Shown here: in pieces, positions 17,035 to 26,918 of the stretch | Position numbering within the stretch: position 1 is the stretch's first letter | How the letters are laid out: every line of letters starts with the position of its first letter | Assembly (NCBI GenBank): GCA_011620605.1 | Contig: WOYW01000014.1 | Span: 62,001-126,000, forward strand | Reading direction: 5' to 3' | Length of the DNA: 64,000 nt | Source: Bacteroidales bacterium | GTDB lineage: Bacteria; Bacteroidota; Bacteroidia; Bacteroidales; UBA932 | The notes under the pieces: generated by a model | The model's input: only the letters and a program-made list of their open reading frames with translations | The model's database searches: none | What the model was told of the DNA's origin: nothing | Made by a program: the position numbers and the translations under genes

Positions 17035-18963
17035 TTATTTTGTATTACCGTTCCAATGCAGGGTTTCGTCCTGAATGCGAATCTCCCCGCTTTCGGCCAT
17101 GGCACGCAAAACGTCCATGACCTGTTCCTTTGACTCGGCAAAAAGAAGGTCAAGTTGCTGCACCTGAAGGGGCCCTTTGCGGAGGGTCCGGCTTATCTTC
17201 CCGGCGATCCTTTGGAAGGTTTCGTTGGGGTTTTCGCGGCCTTTGCGCGCTATACAGACATCGCATATGCCACAGTCCACGGAAGTGCCCTGGCCAAAAT
17301 ATGCCAGCAATTGTTTGCTGCGGCAGGGAGCATCGGAACCTGCATATTGCAATATGGCTTCCATCCTGCGGGCGTAGGCATCTTTTCTCTGCAGGAAACG
17401 GGCGGGGTTCAGGGCTACGTTTCCCGGTTCAAGGCGCTGGGAATGCAAAAAGACCTGCGGGGATCTTTTACGGGGAATGTAAGCGATCACGCCCAGGCGG
17501 GATAAATGCAGGAGGTATTCGCTAATGACAGCGGGTGCGTTGCGGCTTACATTGGCCAGGTATTGTTCGTCTATGGAAACGAATCCGTTGAACAAACCGG
17601 TATAGGTTCGCAAAAGCAATTTAATAAAGGTATCCAGCCGCGGGTTGGCAATTTGTACACGGTACAATTCATCCCGGGAAACACGGAACATGATGCGTGA
17701 AGGATTGTCTACTTCTTCGGTCAGGGAGATGTATCCTTCCTGTTCCAGGCTTTGCAGGGCGTACCAGAGGGTGGAGGGATGTTTCTTTTTGCGCCGTGCA
17801 AATTCTTCCAGTTTGAAATCAAATTGCTGTTCGGTTCCTTCGCCGTATCCCAGTCCCAGGAATGAATATAGTTCCTGGTATGTTTCCTTGACCAGTTCCG
17901 GGTCCGGAAACGAAACGGAATAGATCTGTTTCAGGCGTTTGGCATCGGAGGGGTTGTAGAGCAGCACGGCATACGCTTTTTCCCCGTCCCTTCCTGCTCG
18001 GCCGGCTTCCTGGAAATACGCCTCGGGAGAATCCGGAACATCAAAGTGACAGACAAAACGGACATCGGGTTTGTCAATTCCCATACCGAAGGCATTGGTG
18101 GCTACCATCACCCGGATCTGCCCTTTCTTCCAGGCATCCTGCTTGGAAGCCCTCTGGCGGGAATCCATCCCGGCATGGTACGCATCGGCTTTGATCCCGT
18201 TAAAAATGAGAAACTCGGCAACATCCTGGGCTTTTTTCCTTTCGCGGACGTACACCAGGCCGCTGCCTTCCACTCCCTGGGCAATGCGCAGCAGCTGTCC
18301 CATTTTATCCTCGGCTTTACGGACCACGTATGCCAGGTTTTTTCGCTCGAAAGAGCTTTGGAAGACTTTGTGGTTTTTGCGGAATTGCAGTTTTTCCGTA
18401 ATGTCTTCCACTACCTGCGGGGTTGCTGTGGCAGTGAGCGCCAGAACGGGCACGTTGGGGAATATTTCCCTGAAAGTGGCAATACGAAGGTAGGAGGGAC
18501 GAAAGTCATACCCCCATTGGGAAATGCAATGGGCTTCATCTACCACCAGAATTGACGGTTCCATTTTCCGGACACGTACGCGGAACAATTCCGTTCCCAA
18601 TCGCTCCGGGGAAAGGTAGAGAAATTTATAGGATCCGTACGCGGCGTTGTCCAGGGCTATGTCTATTTCATAGGAACTCATCCCTGAATGGACACAGAGG
18701 GCTTTGATGCCCAGTGTTTTAAGCTTTTCCACCTGGTCGTTCATCAGGGCTATCAATGGCGTGACCACTATGCAGATCCCGTCTTTTAAAAGGGCCGGGA
18801 CCTGGAAACACACGGATTTCCCTCCTCCGGTGGGCAAAAGAGCCAGTGTATCGGTCCCTTCGAAAATTGAAGCTATGATATCTTCCTGGTTTTCACGGAA
18901 CGAAGTGTAACCCCAGTAACGGAGCAAGGTCTGGAGAAATATTTCGGAACGATTTTTGTTCAT
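17035..18963 (-). CDS. recQ: ATP-dependent DNA helicase RecQ
   Basis: A 642-residue superfamily 2 3'-5' helicase acting in recombination and fork repair. Motif 0 (FRENQEDII), Walker A LPTGGGKS (43-50) and the DEAH box (142-145) are clear, followed by the second RecA domain with [17 protein letters not shown] and [11 protein letters not shown] zinc-binding site lies near residue 560 ([18 protein letters not shown]). The C-terminal tail looks like a winged-helix segment and I see no clear HRDC domain, as in many Bacteroidota RecQ proteins. It is the first gene of a seven-gene minus-strand run, with a well-formed promoter that overlaps the pckA promoter on the other strand. Confidence 0.95.
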   Translation of the reverse strand: MNKNRSEIFLQTLLRYWGYTSFRENQEDIIASIFEGTDTLALLPTGGGKSVCFQVPALLKDGICIVVTPLIALMNDQVEKLKTLGIKALCVHSGMSSYEIDIALDNAAYGSYKFLYLSPERLGTELFRVRVRKMEPSILVVDEAHCISQWGYDFRPSYLRIATFREIFPNVPVLALTATATPQVVEDITEKLQFRKNHKVFQSSFERKNLAYVVRKAEDKMGQLLRIAQGVEGSGLVYVRERKKAQDVAEFLIFNGIKADAYHAGMDSRQRASKQDAWKKGQIRVMVATNAFGMGIDKPDVRFVCHFDVPDSPEAYFQEAGRAGRDGEKAYAVLLYNPSDAKRLKQIYSVSFPDPELVKETYQELYSFLGLGYGEGTEQQFDFKLEEFARRKKKHPSTLWYALQSLEQEGYISLTEEVDNPSRIMFRVSRDELYRVQIANPRLDTFIKLLLRTYTGLFNGFVSIDEQYLANVSRNAPAVISEYLLHLSRLGVIAYIPRKRSPQVFLHSQRLEPGNVALNPARFLQRKDAYARRMEAILQYAGSDAPCRSKQLLAYFGQGTSVDCGICDVCIARKGRENPNETFQRIAGKISRTLRKGPLQVQQLDLLFAESKEQVMDVLRAMAESGEIRIQDETLHWNGNTK

Positions 18964-18973
18964 AATACCCTTA

Positions 18974-19003
18974 TTGCAAAGATAAATAAAATGAGTATCT
19001 TAG
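18974..19003 (+). promoter_or_regulatory. Promoter of pckA
   Basis: TTG (18974-18976), a 19-base spacer and TATCTTAG (18996-19003), one mismatch to TAnnTTTG. The predicted leader is about 50 bases and AT-rich. The element forms an 11-base inverted repeat with one mismatch together with the opposing recQ promoter (TTGCAAAGATA and TATCTTAGCAA). Confidence 0.6.
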
Positions 19004-19006
19004 CAA
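18977..19006 (-). promoter_or_regulatory. Promoter of the recQ operon
   Basis: On the minus strand TTG (19006-19004), a 19-base spacer and TATCTTTG (18984-18977), an exact TAnnTTTG match. It lies 13 bases before the recQ start codon, so the leader is very short. It occupies almost the same bases as the pckA promoter on the opposite strand. Confidence 0.7.
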
Positions 19007-19058
19007 GCCGGTTTTTAAAGAAAATAACTCCGTTTTATTAATTATTTATTTATTGATT

Positions 19059-20654
<1,596 letters not shown>

Positions 20655-20692
20655 TTTTACGGTCAGGTAAAAAAAGATGTTAAGGTACATAC

Positions 20693-20714
20693 GGATGAGG
20701 CTGGCTGCCTCTCC
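20693..20714. terminator. Weak hairpin between the convergent pckA and pfp genes
   Basis: GAGGC (20697-20701) and GCCTC (20707-20711) pair around a five-base loop, with three further outer pairs if one base bulges. No T-run follows on either strand, so this is a poor intrinsic terminator, but the 63-base convergent gap holds no better candidate. Confidence 0.25.
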
Positions 20715-20717
20715 GCA

Positions 20718-21959
20718 CTAGAATTTCAGGATCTTGTGAAAATCAAATTCTTCAGGATTGGGCACGATTTCTTTGGCTGCTTCGTAATCTTCCTCGGTAA
20801 TGTAATCCATGATGTGCCTCATGTAAAACTGAACTTCTTGTGATTGCATATTCACTATACGGGGCGGGATTTTTCCTGTGATGGGATCCTGAAGGTCCTG
20901 TAAAAACAACGGGATGATCTTGCCGTTACCGTCGCGACAGACCATGCAGCCGCTCACACCTTTTATGAAGAGTTCGTATACACCCATTCCCAGCATAGAG
21001 CAATATTCCAGGTCAAAGGATTTGGGAGTGATACAGCGAACCTCGTAACCTACTTCCACGGGACGTGTTTTGACTTTTATCCCGAGCTCTTTCATTTTCT
21101 TTTCCACCAGGTGATCAATGATGTGGGATTTGGATATTTTACCCAGTTCCGGGTGTCCGTGGTCATCATAGGTAAAGGCGATCCCGGAGCTCTTAACGTC
21201 TTCTTCCGAAAGAGACTGGAAAACGCCTTCAGAGATCATGATGCAACCGTAAGGGATATTGCGGATCTGGCGTTTGATCACAGAGGATATTATCAGGTTC
21301 ACGATCTTGTCTATGGTCATCTGTGTTTTGTAAAACATTTCCGATATGATGATCATAGGAAAATGGCAGGACGATCCTATGCCAAAAGCCAGGTGACCGG
21401 CCGAACGTCCCATGGCTGTAACAATAAACCAGTTCTCGCTGGTACGTGCGTCTTCGTAAACAGTCCGTCCCAGGTCGGTGCCTTGTGCCTTTGCGCTCTG
21501 ATAACCGAAAGTGGGAATGCCTTCGGGCAGGGGCAGGTCGTTGTCTATGGTTTTTGGTACGTGAATGTTGGCAATATTATACTGTTTCTGGACCAGGAAC
21601 TTGGATATGTGGTTGGCAGTAGAGGCAGTATCATCCCCGCCCACCGTAACCAGAAGCTTCACGTTGTTTTCCTTGAAAAAGTCCAGGTTAAAACGCTCTT
21701 CAAAATCTTCATTGGCCGGTTTAAAACGGCTCATGCGAAGGTATGATCCCCCACGGTTAAAGAGCATGTCGGCCTTGTCAAAATTCAAATCTTCCTGACG
21801 GCATTTTTCTTTACAGAACAAACCTGTATACCCGCCGTGCAGACCTATAACACGGTATCCTTTAGTAATGAATGTTTTGGTGATGGTGCCCACTACTGTG
21901 TTGATCCCGGGGGCCGGGCCGCCACCACAAAGTATGGCTATTGAAGGTTGTTTTTCCAT
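20718..21959 (-). CDS. pfp: 6-phosphofructokinase, PPi-dependent type
   Basis: A 413-residue phosphofructokinase making fructose 1,6-bisphosphate. The phosphoryl-donor site reads GGDDT (107-111) rather than the GGDGS of ATP enzymes, and the catalytic loop is PKTIDNDL (135-142) with Lys in place of Gly. These two features are the established signature for pyrophosphate use. The N-terminal loop CGGGPAPGIN is normal. A PPi enzyme makes the step reversible and saves ATP, which fits a fermentative Bacteroidota. It lies 45 bases after maf on the same strand and may be read from the kdsC promoter, although it may have its own. Confidence 0.92.
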   Translation of the reverse strand: MEKQPSIAILCGGGPAPGINTVVGTITKTFITKGYRVIGLHGGYTGLFCKEKCRQEDLNFDKADMLFNRGGSYLRMSRFKPANEDFEERFNLDFFKENNVKLLVTVGGDDTASTANHISKFLVQKQYNIANIHVPKTIDNDLPLPEGIPTFGYQSAKAQGTDLGRTVYEDARTSENWFIVTAMGRSAGHLAFGIGSSCHFPMIIISEMFYKTQMTIDKIVNLIISSVIKRQIRNIPYGCIMISEGVFQSLSEEDVKSSGIAFTYDDHGHPELGKISKSHIIDHLVEKKMKELGIKVKTRPVEVGYEVRCITPKSFDLEYCSMLGMGVYELFIKGVSGCMVCRDGNGKIIPLFLQDLQDPITGKIPPRIVNMQSQEVQFYMRHIMDYITEEDYEAAKEIVPNPEEFDFHKILKF

Positions 21960-22004
21960 ATCTGATGTTTTTTAGAAGCGATAAATTTAAAGAAAAAGCT
22001 TTGT

Positions 22005-22670
22005 TTACGGAAATGATACGACATTAAGTTGCTTAAGCAGGCTCCAGATTTTATGCACGGGGAATCCCATAACGTTGAAATAGCTGCCCTCAATACGGTC
22101 AATCCCTATGTATCCTATCCATTCCTGCACGCCGTACGATCCTGCTTTGTCGTAAGGTTCATACCTTTTTATATAATAGTCGATCTCCCAATCGCTCAAT
22201 GGGGTAAACCATACAAGTGTCTGATCATCGAAACCTGCGGAAATTGCGGGATCTTCGCCGGAACGCAGGTAAACACCTGTAATTACTTTGTGACACCTCC
22301 CTGAGAGATCCTGCAGCATCCGGCGGGCGTCTTTTGTCGAGTGGGGTTTTCCCAGCACCGACCAGCGACCGTGCTTTTGAATAGGGATAAAGTGGCCCTG
22401 AGCACCTGCAGGAGCGGCAGACTGTTGACCTGTAAAGACAAGGGTATCTGCCGTGATCAGCAATTCATCCGGTCGCAGCGTCCAGGGAAAAGCAAGGGAT
22501 TTGGACTTTGCCAGCCACAGTGGGATTTCGCAGGGATCCAGGTCCCCGGGAAAATGATCTTCATCCAGTCCGTGAACCGGCTCTACGGTAAACGGCATGT
22601 CAGTGCCTTCCAGAAGTTGTTTTCTGCGTGGGGAAGCCGAGCCGAGTATTAATTTGTAGTTTGAGTGCAT
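22005..22670 (-). CDS. maf: Maf-family nucleoside triphosphate pyrophosphatase
   Basis: A 221-residue Maf protein, which hydrolyses non-canonical or excess nucleoside triphosphates. SASPRRKQLL (11-20) is the Maf signature, Asp75 in ITADTLV is the catalytic acid, and LGKPHSTKDARRML and GSYGVQEW follow in the expected order. Between ADTLVF and VLGKP lie about 26 residues (80-105, with SAAPAGAQGHF) where typical family members have five to eight, so the protein carries an insertion close to the active site. It starts three bases after kdsC, a pairing seen in other Bacteroidales. Whether it acts on dTTP/UTP or on other nucleotides is not decidable here. Confidence 0.9.
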   Translation of the reverse strand: MHSNYKLILGSASPRRKQLLEGTDMPFTVEPVHGLDEDHFPGDLDPCEIPLWLAKSKSLAFPWTLRPDELLITADTLVFTGQQSAAPAGAQGHFIPIQKHGRWSVLGKPHSTKDARRMLQDLSGRCHKVITGVYLRSGEDPAISAGFDDQTLVWFTPLSDWEIDYYIKRYEPYDKAGSYGVQEWIGYIGIDRIEGSYFNVMGFPVHKIWSLLKQLNVVSFP

Positions 22671-22673
22671 AGG

Positions 22674-23222
22674 TTATTCCGAGGGAGCTTTCAGCATATC
22701 TTCCGGAACGTTTTCCTTTTCCTTGTACCATTTACCGTGAAGCCTGAGTGTCTGTTCTACCAGGTCCCGTACACAACCCCTTCCACCGGGGAAAGGAGAT
22801 ATATATTGGGATATGTGACGCACCTCGGGCGCAGCATCGGCAGGGCAGAAGGGTAGTCCGCATGCTTTCATGGGCGGTATGTCCGGGATGTCATCTCCGG
22901 CATAAGCCACCTCGGCAGGGTCCAGATCGTATTTTTTGCAAAAATCCAGGAACGGGGGGATCTTATCCCTGGCCCCCGAATAAATGTCTTTGACTCCTAT
23001 GTTTCGGTAACGTTTTTCCACGGAAGGCGACACTCCTCCCGTGATTATGGCCACTGGATACCCGTGTTCCACAGCTATCCTGATGGCATAGGCATCACGT
23101 GCATAATGGGTTCTGAAAAGATCGCCATCCGGCATGGACATTACACCTCCGTCTGTAAGTACTCCGTCAACGTCAAAAGCAAACGCTTTGATCTTATGGA
23201 GCTGGCTTTTGTAATTACTCAT
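22674..23222 (-). CDS. kdsC: 3-deoxy-D-manno-octulosonate 8-phosphate phosphatase
   Basis: A 182-residue HAD-superfamily C0-type phosphatase giving free Kdo for lipopolysaccharide. Motif I is FDVDGVLTDGG (16-26), motif II IITGG, the lysine is in GARDKIPP, and motif IV is AGDDIPD. The small capless size and the sequence GLPFCPADAAPEV are typical of KdsC. With kdsA at 46195-47010 it covers two steps of Kdo synthesis in this window. The start is preceded by a perfect -7 element on the minus strand, closely interlocked with the -7 element of the divergent lipoprotein gene. Confidence 0.93.
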   Translation of the reverse strand: MSNYKSQLHKIKAFAFDVDGVLTDGGVMSMPDGDLFRTHYARDAYAIRIAVEHGYPVAIITGGVSPSVEKRYRNIGVKDIYSGARDKIPPFLDFCKKYDLDPAEVAYAGDDIPDIPPMKACGLPFCPADAAPEVRHISQYISPFPGGRGCVRDLVEQTLRLHGKWYKEKENVPEDMLKAPSE

Positions 23223-23225
23223 AAT

Positions 23226-23250
23226 GATGCAAAGTTATTATATTTGCATC
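23226..23250. promoter_or_regulatory. Interlocked divergent -7 elements of kdsC and the BACON lipoprotein gene
   Basis: Minus-strand TAACTTTG (23237-23230) serves kdsC and plus-strand TATATTTG (23239-23246) serves the lipoprotein gene. Both are exact TAnnTTTG matches separated by one base. Together with flanks they form an inverted repeat GATGCAAA (23226-23233) and TTTGCATC (23243-23250). Neither has a clear TTG at 19 bases. Confidence 0.5.
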
Positions 23251-23266
23251 ACAAACATACTGGTAT

Positions 23267-26086
23267 ATGCGTATTTTTCGTTTCCCGGGTTTTGCCATGT
23301 TTCTTCTGGCAGCTTCTTTTTTTATTGCCTGTGATAATACAGGAACTACAACCACTTTTGCCGGAACGGTGACAGACGCAAAGACTGGAGATCCCATCAA
23401 AGGTGTATCGGTCACCGTTATGCCTTTCAGCCTGGGAGAAGAAACGGGTGATGACGGTACGTATACCATAGAACTGCCACGGACTACTGAAAACGTATAC
23501 CTGGTCTTCAGTATCCCCGGATATGACAGCTGGCAAACGGAATCCATGCCCCTTTCTCCAAAAAGGAAGAATCTGTATACTATTGATGTTTCCCTTGAAC
23601 CGCGTATAGCTAAAGCCGTGCTTTCCTCAAATACAGTTGATTTTGGGGCCGATGCCGTGTCTGTGGAACGGATTCTGACCAATCCCGGAAGTGACACATT
23701 GCGCTGGAATTTCCTGGAACTTTATTTTCCGGAATGGCTAACCGTTGATCCGCTTGAAGGTGTCCTGATCATGGGTGAGTCCCAAACGATCACTTTCCAT
23801 TGTGACCGTACCGGTTTGCTTATTGGGGAGCAAAGCGCTGAAATACAGCTGGTAGGGGGGCAAAGCCCTCTAACTGTGGAGGTGCTGTTACTTGTTGAAG
23901 GTGCCGTGTTGTCCGTCAAGAACACGGATTTTGATTTCGGGGAAGAAGAAGCACAGATGCAGACAACGCTTTCAAATGCGGGTAACATCCCCCTGGAATG
24001 GCACCTTGAAGATGAGTTACCGGCATGGCTTTCCTGGGATCCGGGTGTGAGCGGCAGCGTTCCGGCCGGGAAAGAAAGACAGATCACCATTCAGGCCGAC
24101 CGCTCTGTGCTGGATTACGGAACAACTACCTTTAGCACCAACCTGCTATCCAACGGGGGAGATACTTCTTACATTTTTTCTGTCACAAAAACACAGGACC
24201 TTATACAGGTTTCGCCCCAATCGCTTGATTTTGGAACGCAGGATACGGAAAAGACACTGACCGTATCCAGGCTTTCCGGGATCCATGACGTGCCTTTTAC
24301 CGTTACGTGTGAAGATCCGCTTCTGAGCCTGTCTGTGGAACAGGGAAGCATTACCCGGGAGGTCAACTCGGCAGAGATCCGTATTACACTCGACAGGGAA
24401 AACATCCCGGCAGGGGCATCGGAAAGTACGATCACCGTCAATGCGCCGGAACAACAATTCACCATACAGGTTACGTATTCCACTGCAGCGGTGCCGGCGG
24501 ATGTGACCACAGACGGCTTTGGCCTGGACGCGGCATACAGGTTGCATTTCCGGGGAACTCTGGTGAGCAACGGGGAAGGATCGGTCTTTCAGCACGGACA
24601 TTGCTGGGGAACCACAGCTGATCCTTCTTTGGAAAACAGCACCTTCTCGGCCCTGGGACCTTGTGAGGAAGGTCGTTCATTTGCCACATATCCCGATCAG
24701 CTGCCCCAACCCGGCACCAAATGGTATTACAGGGCATACGCCACCAATGAGTTGGGTACATCATACGGTCAGACGCAAGTGCTTGATTACGTACCGCCGG
24801 TCACGGGGACTTCTGTGTTACGGTTTGATGATTTTTTACTGGACAAACTCATTTTCAGGCTCAACAATGTTGGGGGAACTCCTTACACAGAGCATGGATT
24901 TATCTGGAACACCAACGGTACAGTTCCCGAATTGGATTCCGATAATGTGATCCGCCTGGGTACCAAGGAAGAAGGAACTTACGTTGTCCATCAAATGGAT
25001 AATCCCGTCAGGGGTACAAGGTACACCATGCGTGGTTTTGCAGTCAACAATTTCGGCATTTCTTATTCTGATACGGTATCCTTATATGTGGAAATTCTAC
25101 CGCCTGAAGTTATTACGGGTGAAAATGTCAGTGATGTATCCTATTACGGAGCCGTTCTGGAAGGAAATATTAAAACTAAAGGGTCCCAGGGTATCCTGGA
25201 CTACGGACATTGCTGGAGCACTTCACCGAACCCTGATATTAGTCATAACCGTACTCAGCTGGGAAAACCGCAATACACCGGAAATTACACATCACAGGCC
25301 ACCGGATTGCTTATCAACACCAGGTATTATTACCGGTCATACATACAAACTGCCATAGGAGTCTATTATGGTGAGGTATATGAATTTACTACACTTAAAG
25401 ATGATGCTGTTGTTGTACAGGAAGGCCTTAAAATGTATATCACTACCAACAACATTCCCAAAGCTTACGAATGGACAGGGCATGTACCTGACCTGGTTGT
25501 TTCCAATGGGGTAACCTACAATACAGGGAATAAACCATCAGGCACTAAGGCGGCTATCTCTTTCAACGGCAGCAGCGGTTATCTGTTGAGCCGTTATTAC
25601 AACCCGTTATCGGGAGCTGACAGAGGAACTTTTAATTTTTGGATGCGTTTCCGGAATAAGATGAACAAATCCCTGGTTTATCCATTCTTCGGTTCGATAT
25701 CCGAAGGCGGATTCTTTGTGGAGATCCGGCACGACGGCACCAACTGGGTACTGACCTTATGCCTGGGCCCCGGTAAAGAAACGTACGTCATTCCGTTGCC
25801 TTCCTATGCAGGGATGGATATTACTGATTTCCTGGGAGTCAGCTGGCATATGATGTCCATAGTTTCCAACGGCACGTCCATGACTGTCTACCTGGACGGC
25901 ATAAATCTCTATACTGGACCCATGGAAATGTCTTTTGGCGTACAGGACGATTTTGTGATCGGGGCCAATGCCCTGAACGGGACTACGCTGAATACGTTCC
26001 TGCCGGCCGATATGGCCTGCATGCGTTTTTACGACATGATTTTGACAGATTCGGAAATTGTAGAGATATTTAATGCAGGTCAGTGA
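23267..26086 (+). CDS. Large surface lipoprotein with regulatory-like, BACON-like and LamG-like domains
   Basis: A 939-residue predicted lipoprotein; the leader ends FFIAC with Cys22. A carboxypeptidase-regulatory-like domain comes first (about 30-115, FAGTVTDAKTGDPIKGVSV). Three BACON/Ig-like repeats follow (about 115-400), each with a phrase of the type LDFG...TL and later PAWLSWD or EWLTVDP. Then there are three repeats of about 95 residues with HGxCWxT/GHCWSTSPNPD and YYRxYxxxxxGxxYG motifs (about 405-700), known from Bacteroidota and Fibrobacter surface proteins. A C-terminal concanavalin/LamG-like domain (about 705-939) ends the chain. Such architecture suggests binding of glycans or proteins outside the cell. 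The gene stands alone, and a pseudogene converges on it two bases after its stop. Confidence 0.8.
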   Translation: MRIFRFPGFAMFLLAASFFIACDNTGTTTTFAGTVTDAKTGDPIKGVSVTVMPFSLGEETGDDGTYTIELPRTTENVYLVFSIPGYDSWQTESMPLSPKRKNLYTIDVSLEPRIAKAVLSSNTVDFGADAVSVERILTNPGSDTLRWNFLELYFPEWLTVDPLEGVLIMGESQTITFHCDRTGLLIGEQSAEIQLVGGQSPLTVEVLLLVEGAVLSVKNTDFDFGEEEAQMQTTLSNAGNIPLEWHLEDELPAWLSWDPGVSGSVPAGKERQITIQADRSVLDYGTTTFSTNLLSNGGDTSYIFSVTKTQDLIQVSPQSLDFGTQDTEKTLTVSRLSGIHDVPFTVTCEDPLLSLSVEQGSITREVNSAEIRITLDRENIPAGASESTITVNAPEQQFTIQVTYSTAAVPADVTTDGFGLDAAYRLHFRGTLVSNGEGSVFQHGHCWGTTADPSLENSTFSALGPCEEGRSFATYPDQLPQPGTKWYYRAYATNELGTSYGQTQVLDYVPPVTGTSVLRFDDFLLDKLIFRLNNVGGTPYTEHGFIWNTNGTVPELDSDNVIRLGTKEEGTYVVHQMDNPVRGTRYTMRGFAVNNFGISYSDTVSLYVEILPPEVITGENVSDVSYYGAVLEGNIKTKGSQGILDYGHCWSTSPNPDISHNRTQLGKPQYTGNYTSQATGLLINTRYYYRSYIQTAIGVYYGEVYEFTTLKDDAVVVQEGLKMYITTNNIPKAYEWTGHVPDLVVSNGVTYNTGNKPSGTKAAISFNGSSGYLLSRYYNPLSGADRGTFNFWMRFRNKMNKSLVYPFFGSISEGGFFVEIRHDGTNWVLTLCLGPGKETYVIPLPSYAGMDITDFLGVSWHMMSIVSNGTSMTVYLDGINLYTGPMEMSFGVQDDFVIGANALNGTTLNTFLPADMACMRFYDMILTDSEIVEIFNAGQ

Positions 26087-26087
26087 T

Positions 26088-26537
26088 CTACCTTCTATAG
26101 ATCATGTACTGGTTCCAGTCAGTAAATGCTTTTTGGTGCCTTCCATTAACAAGCAATACGTGATTTTCCATTCCGTTTAAAATGAAAATCATCCAACGTT
26201 TGTTCCATATGCAAACATCATGGTTAACAGGGTTGGATAATAGCCAGGGAGAAGGGCCTCCAATGAGTGCCAGGTGTGATTTTTTGAGCTTACGTACCGT
26301 GTGTTGCATGCGGTAAAACACTTCCATATTTGTCGGTTTAAGCTCGTTTTCTGAAAAGATCATGGGAACATTCAGCTTGCCGCCAGAAAAGTAAGTGGCC
26401 AGCTCCAGGGCGGCAGGTAGTGAATTGTGCATGTGGTCGTACAGGAAGATGAGCGGCAGGGGCAGGGCAAAGACCTTCCTGATTCCACCAATACCCGGAA
26501 ATCCTGTATAGGGGAAAAAAAGAAGATCAGTTCCAGC
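26088..26537 (-). pseudogene. Truncated remnant of a fucose-isomerase-like sugar protein
   Basis: Directly after, and in frame with, the TAG stop of the DUF3467 gene, the minus strand encodes DLLFFPYTGFPGIGG, PLIFLYDHMHNSLPAALELA, then KLKKSHLALIGGPSPWLLSN. From memory of Bacteroidota proteins annotated as fucose isomerase (about 400 residues), these correspond to a TGGTEGIF-like segment, an NSLAASLE-like segment and a KLxxxxLGVIGKPSDWLIAS segment, in that order and spacing. The N-terminus is missing and reading stops about 40 residues after the last segment, so roughly two thirds of the gene is gone. An ATG at the MHNS codon could still give a 114-residue protein. The assignment rests on recalled motifs, not on an alignment. 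Confidence 0.5.
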
Positions 26538-26852
26538 CTACGCTTCAGGGGTTCCATCACCGAAATGTAAAGGGATATTTGGCATTCCTTTTCCGGACAG
26601 GTTGATCTTACCAAAATGTTCCTCGTATTTATTGAGGTTATCCTGGAGAGCGTTGAAGAATCTTTTGGCGTGTTCAGGAGTCATAACAATCCTGTTCTGG
26701 ACCTTTGCCTTGGCAATGCCGGGCATCATCCGAATGAAATCAAATACGAATTCACTGCTGGAATGCGTTATTATAGCCAGGTTTGAGTAGCATCCCTGGG
26801 CAACGTCTTCCGGCAATTCAATATTGATCTCTTTCTTGGGTTTTTGTTCCAT
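26538..26852 (-). CDS. DUF3467 domain protein
   Basis: A 104-residue protein matching the DUF3467 family: an N-terminal PELAEGxxSN-like stretch (LPEDVAQGCYSNLAIITHSS), SEFVFDFIRMMPG, then VQNRIVMTPEHAKRFFNALQDNLNKYE and a C-terminal IPLHFG. It is widespread and single-copy in Bacteroidota, often next to RNA polymerase genes, with no proven function; the fold resembles gas-vesicle/host-integration-like beta proteins only in outline. Here it is divergent from valS, sharing a 66-base promoter region. Its stop codon is followed in the same frame by the pseudogene remnant, so a deletion joint probably lies at its 3' end. Confidence 0.88.
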   Translation of the reverse strand: MEQKPKKEINIELPEDVAQGCYSNLAIITHSSSEFVFDFIRMMPGIAKAKVQNRIVMTPEHAKRFFNALQDNLNKYEEHFGKINLSGKGMPNIPLHFGDGTPEA

Positions 26853-26871
26853 AGCCTTATCTTTTATAATG

Positions 26872-26897
26872 CAAAAGTAGTATTTTTTATATATTTG
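26872..26897. promoter_or_regulatory. Divergent -7 elements of the DUF3467 gene and valS
   Basis: Minus-strand TACTTTTG (26879-26872) and plus-strand TATATTTG (26890-26897), both exact TAnnTTTG matches, lie ten bases apart. The valS leader would be about 15 bases and the DUF3467 leader about 13. No convincing TTG is seen at 19 bases for either. Confidence 0.5.
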
Positions 26898-26918
26898 CGT
26901 CTTATTCCCAAAAAGTAT

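Noticed and set aside
26372-26614. 80-codon minus-strand frame overlapping the DUF3467 end and the pseudogene
   Set aside because: It is out of frame with both recognisable proteins and shows no homology.
26844-26918. 25-codon N-terminal extension of valS
   Set aside because: The family start MELPAIYDPS is at 26919 and the promoter element lies in the extension.
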